NCBI GenBank assembly: GCA_020638155.1
Contig: JACKJB010000001.1
Coordinates: 496,001-560,000, forward strand
Length of the DNA: 64,000 nucleotides
Source: Rhodospirillales bacterium
GTDB taxonomy: Bacteria > Pseudomonadota > Alphaproteobacteria > Micavibrionales > Micavibrionaceae
Reading direction: 5' to 3'
Shown: positions 58,449 through 64,000 of the stretch, in pieces
Layout: the number at the start of each line of letters is the position of its first letter
How positions within the stretch are numbered: position 1 is the stretch's first letter
The notes under the pieces: model-generated
What the model saw: only the letters and a program-made list of their open reading frames with translations
Database searches by the model: none
What the model was told of the DNA's origin: nothing
Program-made: the position numbers and the translations under genes

Positions 58449-59978
58449 ATGGTTGGTACAGACTTTAATATCCTGGACCCTTCGCGGAGGGCCCAGCTTA
58501 CTGCTATTCAGAGGACACAGAGTGCTGTGGACCTGACGCAGTTACGTCTGGCTACAGGAAATAAAGTCAATTCCGCCATAGATAATCCTCAAAATTTCTT
58601 CACAGCACGAGCTCTGGGACACAGGTCAGACGACCTGCTGCGCCTGCTGGACCAGATCGGGCAAAATATCCAGGTTATCAAGGCTGCCGATAATGCGCTT
58701 AAGGTCACAGAAGTGCTCCTTAACCAGGCGGAAGCCTTGATGAATGATGTCGCTATTGATCTTACAACCAACCAACAGAATCTTTCTGACATCATTCTGG
58801 CCGACGCCCCGGTCGCTTACTGGCGTTTAAATGAAACCAGCGGCAATGTCGCTGAAAACCTCGGGTCCGGAGGGGCCGCGATTAACGGAACCTATAATGC
58901 CAATATCGAACTGGAGGCCGACCCGCTTTATATCGGCGGCGGGAATGAGTCTGTTGCCCAGTTCAATGGCGGCAATAACCACAGGGTCAACATTCCGGAC
59001 AGCAACCTGATTAACCTCGGTACCCACGCGGAGCGGAGTATTGAGCTTGTCTTTAATGCGGATTCTACTTCTGGACGGCAAGTTCTTTACGAAGAGGGCG
59101 GCGCGACCAATAGTTTGACGTTATATGTTGAAGATGGCCGCGTTTATGTCATGGGCCGTGATGCCGGGGCCTGGGGGCCGGTCGATATCAGTGCTGAAAT
59201 TGAGGCTGGGGAGACCTATCATCTCGCTCTGGTCTTTGATTTTCCAAACCGCACATTTACCGGTTATTTGAATGGTGAGGAAATCGGTGAAGAGGCCGTC
59301 AACGCAATCTTCCCGGCGCACAGTGCCAATATCGGGATCGGTGGGATGTGGGGGGATGCGTGGTTCCATGACGGATCTGCTGTGGGGAATGATTTCGAAT
59401 TCCATGGGCGGATTGGGGAGGTCGCCATTTATAACGATGTCCTGACGGCGGAAGACATTCAGGAACGATACGACGCAACATTCCTGCAGAAATCCAGTGA
59501 TGCCGAAGATGCGCTGAATGAGCTGCTGGCGCAGCTGGACCTCGTGGCGGCGGATGCGACGTACCGGGGGACGAATCTGCTGGACGGGGATAATCTGATT
59601 ACCGTGTTCAATGAATTCCGTACATCCAGCCTTATTACCGAAGGCGCGTTCTTTAGTGCTGCCGGGCTTGGAATTAGTGATGATGCCGACTTCCTGACGA
59701 CAGGTCATATCGATGGCACCTTCGACCAGATACGCACGGCATTGGAAACGGTGCGCGCGTTTGGGGCGACCCTGGCAAATGACCTGAGCGTCATGAAAAT
59801 CCGGGAAAGCTTTATCAAGGGGATGGTCAATACGCTGGATGAAGGAAAGCAGCAACTCACAATTGCGGACCAGAATGAAGAAGGAGCAAAGATGCTGGCG
59901 CTACAGGTACGGCAGCAAATGCAGCTTTCTGTCCTGAGCTTCAGTAATTTTAGTGTGGCTGATGTCCTGTTTGCGTGA
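58449..59978 (+). CDS. flagellin with an inserted LamG/concanavalin-like domain
   Basis: ATG at 58449 follows AAGGA; 509 residues. Residues 1-110 are the flagellin N-terminal D0/D1 helix (QRTQSAVDLTQLRLATGNKV and NSAIDNPQNFFTARALGHRS, then LDQIGQNIQVIKAADNALKV). Residues 350-509 are the C-terminal D1/D0 helix (ATYRGTNLLDGDNL to LALQVRQQMQLSVLSFSNFS). Between them, residues 113-346 form a LamG/laminin-G-like jellyroll (ADAPVAYWRLNETSGNVAEN, RSIELVFNADSTSGRQVLYE, YHLALVFDFPN, GRIGEVAIYNDVLTAEDIQE). Such folds often bind glycans. The insert replaces the usual variable D2/D3 domain and would sit on the filament surface. The pse operon lies 1.6 kb downstream. Confidence 0.9.
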   Translation: MVGTDFNILDPSRRAQLTAIQRTQSAVDLTQLRLATGNKVNSAIDNPQNFFTARALGHRSDDLLRLLDQIGQNIQVIKAADNALKVTEVLLNQAEALMNDVAIDLTTNQQNLSDIILADAPVAYWRLNETSGNVAENLGSGGAAINGTYNANIELEADPLYIGGGNESVAQFNGGNNHRVNIPDSNLINLGTHAERSIELVFNADSTSGRQVLYEEGGATNSLTLYVEDGRVYVMGRDAGAWGPVDISAEIEAGETYHLALVFDFPNRTFTGYLNGEEIGEEAVNAIFPAHSANIGIGGMWGDAWFHDGSAVGNDFEFHGRIGEVAIYNDVLTAEDIQERYDATFLQKSSDAEDALNELLAQLDLVAADATYRGTNLLDGDNLITVFNEFRTSSLITEGAFFSAAGLGISDDADFLTTGHIDGTFDQIRTALETVRAFGATLANDLSVMKIRESFIKGMVNTLDEGKQQLTIADQNEEGAKMLALQVRQQMQLSVLSFSNFSVADVLFA

Positions 59979-60037
59979 ATTATACGGAAATATAATGATA
60001 ATTAAATGTCCTCTGTGGATTCTTTATTGAAATTTTA

Positions 60038-60066
60038 TTGACAGGATTGCGGGCTGTCTGTAAGGT
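60038..60066 (+). promoter_or_regulatory. sigma70-type promoter in the flagellin-ppk2 gap
   Basis: Perfect -35 TTGACA at 60038-60043, a 17-base spacer, then TAAGGT at 60061-60066 as a weak -10. It would transcribe rightward into the gene-free region. Confidence 0.45.
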
Positions 60067-60079
60067 GAATTTATCTTAC
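60060..60079. promoter_or_regulatory. imperfect palindromic operator overlapping the -10
   Basis: GTAAGGT at 60060-60066 pairs with ATCTTAC at 60073-60079 with one mismatch across a six-base spacer. The overlap with the -10 element suggests repression. Confidence 0.4.
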
Positions 60080-60370
60080 CTGAATGCGTTAGCAGTTTTT
60101 TGCTTCTAACATATGGAGGTAAGTTGATAGATCCCCAGAATGTGCTCCGGCCTTGTTTGCCCGTTATGATAGCACGTTTTCTGTGACCTTATTTCCTGAC
60201 ACGACCGGTTTGTTTTTTGCCGCCGCATGGCTTTGTGGCTGCAGATGGTTTTGGTACACGTCGTAACTAGCGAACGAGGAGGAGAAGAGGAAGGAAAGCG
60301 TATGGGTCAAGAGCCGGTTTCGAGCGACGCCTGACATAAATGCTCGCTTGGCTCTGGTTGCAGGCTAAGG

Positions 60371-60408
60371 TTGCGGTTTATCATTCCAGTCCCCACATCA
60401 AACCGCAA
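60371..60408. other. 9-bp stem-loop in the gene-free region
   Basis: TTGCGGTTT (60371-60379) and AAACCGCAA (60400-60408) pair perfectly around a 20-base loop. No T-run follows, so it is more likely an RNA structure than a terminator. Confidence 0.5.
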
Positions 60409-60535
60409 TGGGCTGGCCTTGACACAGCGCTGCTTCGTGTCCAATCAGTTTATGGCAGGTTGCGATTGTGCTTATCGTCAGGGAGGCACTATAAAACGGT
60501 AAGCACGTCGCGCCTGTCCATATCAAATGTCCATA

Positions 60536-61438
60536 TCAGATGAGATCAAAGCGCGGTTTATCGCCCGGATTGTTTACACCGAAATATTTCTTTTTGATCT
60601 CGTCCGCATCCATTTCCGGTTCGGGGTATTTCATGCCCAGACTTTCTAGATGATCGATGAGAATTTCTGAAACGGCCAGGCGGCTGAACCATTTATGGTC
60701 TGCCGGGATAATGAACCACGGCGCCTGTTCAGTGCTGGTCGCGGAGATCGCGGCTTCGTAGGCGGCCTGGTATTTTTCCCAATATTGGCGCTCGGAGTAG
60801 TCCATATTGCTGATCTTCCAGTTTTTCTCCGGCTGGGCGACGCGATCCCAGAAGCGGCGGAGCTGTTCGTCTTTGCCGACATGCAGGAAGAATTTCAGGA
60901 CTTGTGTGCCGTTGCGGGCTATGGATTGTTCGTAGTCGCGGATCTCCTGCATCCGGGCGGCCCAGAAATCTTCGATGTTATCGAAGTGCGGGCGCCATTT
61001 TTCTTCGGATACAAGATCGTGAACCCGGACGATTAAGACATCTTCATAATGGGAACGGTTGAAAATAGAGACATGACCTTCTGACGGTTCATGCTGGCGG
61101 ACGCGCCAGAGGAAATGGTGGCTTAGTTCGCGTTCGGTCGGCTTTTTAAAGCTGACAGTATGAGTGCCCTGCGGGTTCATGGCGCCGAAGACTTTTGAGA
61201 TGGTGCCGTCTTTTCCGGCGGCATCCATGGCCTGCATGATGAGCAGGACAGAACGTTTATGTTCCCCGTAAAGCTGGGTTTGCAGTTCATTCAGCTTTTT
61301 CTTGTTGTTCTTCAGCTGCTTCTTTGCCTTTTCGGCATCTTTTTCCGTTACATCAAATGCGCCCGTATAATCGGTGAGGATGTTGCTTAAATCTACTTTT
61401 GCGCCGGGGGCTACGATAAACTGCTTGCGCCAATTCAT
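60536..61438 (-). CDS. ppk2: polyphosphate kinase 2 family protein
   Basis: A 300-residue PPK2 domain from the ATG at 61438 (AAGGA upstream). Walker A is MDAAGKDGTISKVFGAMNPQ, the lid region GTHTVSFKKPTERELSHHFL, and the Walker B block VSIFNRSHYEDVLIVRVHDL. C-terminal motifs KKYFGVNNPGDKPRFDLI end the domain. It transfers phosphate between polyphosphate and nucleoside mono- or diphosphates; class I (NDP-using) is most likely from the single domain. It ends one base after the gene-free region. Confidence 0.93.
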   Translation of the reverse strand: MNWRKQFIVAPGAKVDLSNILTDYTGAFDVTEKDAEKAKKQLKNNKKKLNELQTQLYGEHKRSVLLIMQAMDAAGKDGTISKVFGAMNPQGTHTVSFKKPTERELSHHFLWRVRQHEPSEGHVSIFNRSHYEDVLIVRVHDLVSEEKWRPHFDNIEDFWAARMQEIRDYEQSIARNGTQVLKFFLHVGKDEQLRRFWDRVAQPEKNWKISNMDYSERQYWEKYQAAYEAAISATSTEQAPWFIIPADHKWFSRLAVSEILIDHLESLGMKYPEPEMDADEIKKKYFGVNNPGDKPRFDLI

Positions 61439-61536
61439 TTTCTTATCCTTTTTCAAAAAAGAAATGGTTACCATAATGAAAATACGGGCGTCAAATCTTA
61501 TATGAAAAATGTTGGGGACTGAAAGGCTGCAAATTC

Positions 61537-61564
61537 TTGCTTTTGGAACCGTTCACATTATAGT
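61537..61564 (+). promoter_or_regulatory. promoter of the pseudaminic acid operon
   Basis: TTGCTT at 61537-61542 and TATAGT at 61559-61564 with a 16-base spacer. It lies 39 bases before the pseB ATG and is the best plus-strand candidate in the divergent gap with ppk2. Confidence 0.5.
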
Positions 61565-61602
61565 GAGACGGCATTTTACAAGCATTAGGAAGAAACGGGC
61601 TT

Positions 61603-62637
61603 ATGAAAGAGTTTTTACCGCAATATCTGAATTTAGACGGCAAATCCATCCTCGTGACCGGGGGGACCGGGTCGTTCGGCAAGCAATTCGTTAAAACGGT
61701 TCTGGACCGTTATAAACCGGCGCGCCTGGTGGTGTATTCCCGGGACGAATTGAAACAATATGAGATGCAGCAGGCGTTCAGCGCGCATCCGAATGATGCC
61801 GTTCGCTATTTTATCGGTGATGTGCGGGACCGGGATCGCCTGACGCTCGCGATGCGCGATATTGATATCGTGGTCCATGCGGCGGCATTGAAACAGGTGC
61901 CGACGGCGGAATATAACCCGATGGAATGTATCCGTACCAATGTGGATGGGGCGGAAAATGTCGTGCGGGCCTCTATGGATCAGGGCGTGGAAAAAGTCAT
62001 TGCCCTGTCTACGGATAAGGCTGCGAACCCGATTAACCTGTATGGGGCCAGCAAGCTGGCGTCGGACAAGATTTTTGTGGCCGCGAACAATATTGCCGGG
62101 ACGGGCGGGCCGCGTTTTGCCGTTGTGCGCTATGGGAACGTTATGGGCTCGCGCGGATCTGTGATCCCGTTTTTCCAGAAACTGATGGATGAGCAGGCGC
62201 CGCACCTGCCGATTACCGATGACCGGATGACGCGGTTCTGGATCACGCTGCAACAGGGCGTGAATTTTGTGCTATCTTCGCTGGAGATGATGGCGGGCGG
62301 CGAGATTTTCGTCCCTAAAATCCCGAGCATGAAGATTACCGATCTGGCCAAATCCATGGCGCCGGATATGCCGCATAAGGTTGTCGGTATCCGCCCCGGT
62401 GAAAAGCTGCACGAGATTATGGTCACGGTGGATGACGGGCGCCATACGCTGGAAATGGATGACCGTTATATCATCGAACCTGCTTTTGCGTTCTGGGATC
62501 AGAAGAACGGGAAGTATAAGAATGCCAAGCCTGTGGCAGAGGACTTTTCCTACACGAGCGATGCGAATACAGAATGGCTTGATGAAGCCGGGTTGAAATC
62601 TTTCCTGCATGAAATGGCGCTGGATAAAGCGGCCTAA
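61603..62637 (+). CDS. pseB: UDP-N-acetylglucosamine 4,6-dehydratase (inverting)
   Basis: A 344-residue SDR-type dehydratase. The NADP motif is ILVTGGTGSFGKQFVKTVLD. Then come VVHAAALKQVPTAEYNPMEC and IRTNVDGAENVV, and the catalytic YxxxK in NLYGASKLASDKIFVA. The KQVP and TDKAANPINLYGA text identifies PseB rather than PglF-type enzymes. It starts the CMP-pseudaminic acid pathway used to glycosylate flagellin. First gene of the pse operon. Confidence 0.95.
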   Translation: MKEFLPQYLNLDGKSILVTGGTGSFGKQFVKTVLDRYKPARLVVYSRDELKQYEMQQAFSAHPNDAVRYFIGDVRDRDRLTLAMRDIDIVVHAAALKQVPTAEYNPMECIRTNVDGAENVVRASMDQGVEKVIALSTDKAANPINLYGASKLASDKIFVAANNIAGTGGPRFAVVRYGNVMGSRGSVIPFFQKLMDEQAPHLPITDDRMTRFWITLQQGVNFVLSSLEMMAGGEIFVPKIPSMKITDLAKSMAPDMPHKVVGIRPGEKLHEIMVTVDDGRHTLEMDDRYIIEPAFAFWDQKNGKYKNAKPVAEDFSYTSDANTEWLDEAGLKSFLHEMALDKAA

Positions 62638-62652
62638 AAGGTCATTTCCCTG

Positions 62653-63798
62653 ATGTTGCCTTACGGACGACAAAGCATTGATGAAGACGATATCGACGCC
62701 GTGGCGCAGACGCTGCGGAGTGACTACCTGACGACCGGGCCGCAGGTTGCCGCGTTTGAAAAAGCGTTGTGTGAGGCGACCGGGGCGGCGCATGCCATTG
62801 TTTGCGGTAACGGGACGCAGGCGCTGCACCTTGCGATGCTGGCGCTTGATCTGAAGGAAGGCGATGCGGTTGTTGTGCCGACGCTGACATTCCTGGCGAC
62901 GGCGAATGCGGTGCGCTATTGCGGGGCGGACGTTATCTTTTGCGATGTCAGCCCGGATACCGGCCTGATGGAAGATGTTCATCTGGAAGAAGCGCTGGAG
63001 CGGGCCGGGGATAAGACAGTCAGGGCCATCGTTCCGGTTCATCTTAAAGGGCAATGTGTTGACAGTGCTGCGATTAAAGCGGCCGCGGACAGGCATGATT
63101 TGCGGATGGTGATTGATACCTGCCATGCACTGGGCAGTACCTATGGCGATCATAAGGCCGGGTCCTGCGATCACGAAGATATGGCAGCGTTTTCTTTCCA
63201 CCCTGTGAAGACGATTGCGATGGGCGAAGGCGGGGCTGTGACGACGAATAACCCTGTTTGGGCTGAAAAGATGGCGCGGCTGCGGACGCACGGGATGCGC
63301 AAGACACCTGATATGGCACCGTGGGTCTATGACATGCCGGAGCTGGGCTATAATTACCGGGCGAGCGATATTCACTGTGCGCTTGGCGTGTCGCAGATGA
63401 AAAAGCTGGATGCGTTTGTCGAAAAGCGCCGGGCGCTTGCGGCGCTGTATACCTCTCTTCTGGAGCCGTTTGCCCCCGTGATTACACCGCCGGCGCGCCT
63501 GAATTACTGTAACCCGGCATGGCATTTATATGCAGTGCAGATTGATTTTGCGGCGCTGGGGATCGACCGGGCAGCCCTGATGACCCGTTTGATGGAAAAA
63601 GATGTGGGAACGCAGGTCCATTATATCCCGGTCCATCAACAGCCTTATTATACGGACCGTTACGGCAGCCTCGACCTGCCGGGGGCGCAGCATTATTATG
63701 ATCGCACTTTATCCTTGCCGCTGTTCCCGGCGATGGAGGAGAAAGACGTGCGGTATGTCGTGGAAATGCTTTCCGGGATTGCGGGGATCAAAGGATGA
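62653..63798 (+). CDS. pseC: UDP-4-amino-4,6-dideoxy-AltNAc transaminase
   Basis: A 381-residue DegT/DnrJ aminotransferase. Motifs are TTGPQVAAFEKALCEATGAA, NGTQALHLAMLAL, VPTLTFLATANAVRYCGADV and the PLP-lysine block FSFHPVKTIAMGEGGAVTT. The RASDIHCALGVSQMKKLD tail is PseC-like. It aminates the PseB product. It is 15 nt after pseB, and its stop overlaps the pseF start (ATGA). Confidence 0.94.
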   Translation: MLPYGRQSIDEDDIDAVAQTLRSDYLTTGPQVAAFEKALCEATGAAHAIVCGNGTQALHLAMLALDLKEGDAVVVPTLTFLATANAVRYCGADVIFCDVSPDTGLMEDVHLEEALERAGDKTVRAIVPVHLKGQCVDSAAIKAAADRHDLRMVIDTCHALGSTYGDHKAGSCDHEDMAAFSFHPVKTIAMGEGGAVTTNNPVWAEKMARLRTHGMRKTPDMAPWVYDMPELGYNYRASDIHCALGVSQMKKLDAFVEKRRALAALYTSLLEPFAPVITPPARLNYCNPAWHLYAVQIDFAALGIDRAALMTRLMEKDVGTQVHYIPVHQQPYYTDRYGSLDLPGAQHYYDRTLSLPLFPAMEEKDVRYVVEMLSGIAGIKG

Positions 63799-64000
63799 GC
63801 AAACCGATCGCCATCATCCCGGCCCGTGGCGGATCGAAGCGGCTGCCGCGCAAAAATATCCTGCCGATTATGGACGCCCCGATGATTTCCTGGCCGATCC
63901 GGGCCTGTTTGGAGAGCGGCGTGTTCGAACAGGTGGTTGTTTCGACGGAAGATGAGGAAATCGCAAGCATTGCCGAAAGCTATGGCGCGCGGGTGATTAT
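63795..64000 (+). CDS. pseF: pseudaminic acid cytidylyltransferase (partial)
   Basis: About 68 codons from ATG 63795 to the window end. The nucleotidyltransferase signature AIIPARGGSKRLPRKNILPI is diagnostic of CMP-sugar synthetases, followed by VFEQVVVSTEDEEIASIAES. In this operon it is PseF, which activates pseudaminic acid with CTP. The gene continues beyond the window. Confidence 0.9.
   Translation, partial: MSKPIAIIPARGGSKRLPRKNILPIMDAPMISWPIRACLESGVFEQVVVSTEDEEIASIAESYGARVI

Larger units (their letters stand above)
59979..60535 (+). other. 557-bp region without a long gene; candidate regulatory RNA
   Basis: No convincing protein gene lies between flagellin and ppk2. Notable features are a TTGACA promoter at 60038 with an operator-like palindrome at 60060, a purine-rich stretch at 60273-60298 followed by a ten-codon ORF (ATG 60302), and a perfect 9-bp hairpin at 60371-60408. 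A TTG-free 67-codon frame at 60340 lacks a ribosome-binding site. It may encode a small RNA or be a gene remnant. It does not match tmRNA, RNase P, SRP or 6S RNA motifs that I can recall. Confidence 0.5.

Noticed and set aside
60000..60535. tmRNA, RNase P RNA, SRP RNA or 6S RNA in the gene-free region
   Set aside because: No tag peptide ending AA, no GAGGAAAGTCCGG-type block, no GGAAGGAAGCA loop and no 6S-type bubble text were seen.
60340..60543. 67-codon frame in the flagellin-ppk2 gap
   Set aside because: No ribosome-binding site, unusual composition and it runs into the ppk2 end. Not supported as a gene.
62272..63525. Minus-strand frame (417 codons) over pseB and pseC
   Set aside because: Antisense to two well-identified genes and dominated by Arg, His and Asn.
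1..64000. CRISPR arrays, insertion sequences, prophage or rRNA/tRNA genes
   Set aside because: No regularly spaced repeats, transposase or integrase motifs, phage structural genes, or convincing tRNA cloverleafs were found by reading.

Overview
The window looks like the chromosome of a free-living, flagellated alphaproteobacterium. The indications are TrmFO, an HDG-type glycosylase, a PrpB/PrpC/PrpD set, a flagellin with a short glycine/valine-started N-terminus, a pseudaminic acid operon, a fused indolepyruvate oxidoreductase, and many short CGTCAT...ATGAC palindromic repeats typical of that class. Base composition is moderate and even except for one AT-rich gene at 19.06-20.20 kb. I cannot place the genus; a Micavibrionales- or Rhodospirillales-like lineage is a guess.

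Layout. 0-8 kb: a FecR-domain protein cut by the window edge, a trmFO / DNA glycosylase / lipase-like operon, an HExxH lipoprotein, a BPL_N-type amidotransferase-like protein, and a pair of genes carrying three copies of a TerB-like module. 8-14 kb: a fatty-acid beta-oxidation operon on the minus strand (fadD, thiolase, 3-hydroxyacyl-CoA dehydrogenase/enoyl-CoA hydratase fusion). 14-17.3 kb: a secreted protein, a cysteine synthase family enzyme and a REC-GGDEF protein with a degenerate GGDEF motif.

17-33 kb: a dispersed leucine/isovalerate catabolic set (mccB, methylglutaconyl-CoA hydratase, mccA, HMG-CoA lyase, isovaleryl-CoA dehydrogenase). Together these convert isovaleryl-CoA to acetoacetate and acetyl-CoA. 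The set is interrupted at 18.9-21.3 kb by repeats, an AT-rich HEPN-like gene, a parDE toxin-antitoxin pair and a small orphan. mccA itself carries two in-frame palindromic repeat elements. 33-36 kb: a minus-strand operon with a split SbmA/BacA/YddA-like ABC transporter, slyX and an ArsC/YffB-like protein. 36-48.5 kb: the 1167-residue fused indolepyruvate oxidoreductase, small orphans, a GNAT, an aminotransferase, ZntB, a thioesterase, a methyltransferase, a kinase-like protein, a putative metallopeptidase and an acetyl-CoA acetyltransferase.

49-56 kb: an SDR dehydrogenase and the methylcitrate cycle genes prpB, prpC and prpD, which would oxidise propionyl-CoA from branched-chain and odd-chain substrates. 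Interspersed are a VOC protein, MarC, a 54-residue membrane peptide and a frameshifted acidic secreted protein. 56-64 kb: tandem orphan paralogues, a CBS protein, a flagellin whose variable domain is a LamG/concanavalin-like fold, a promoter-led region without a long gene, PPK2, and the start of the pseudaminic acid operon pseB-pseC-pseF, whose product normally glycosylates flagellin.

The most unusual items are the LamG flagellin beside the pse operon, the two palindromic elements read as protein inside mccA, the AT-rich HEPN-like gene, the candidate non-coding transcript at 60.0-60.5 kb, and the split transporter with an enlarged ATPase.
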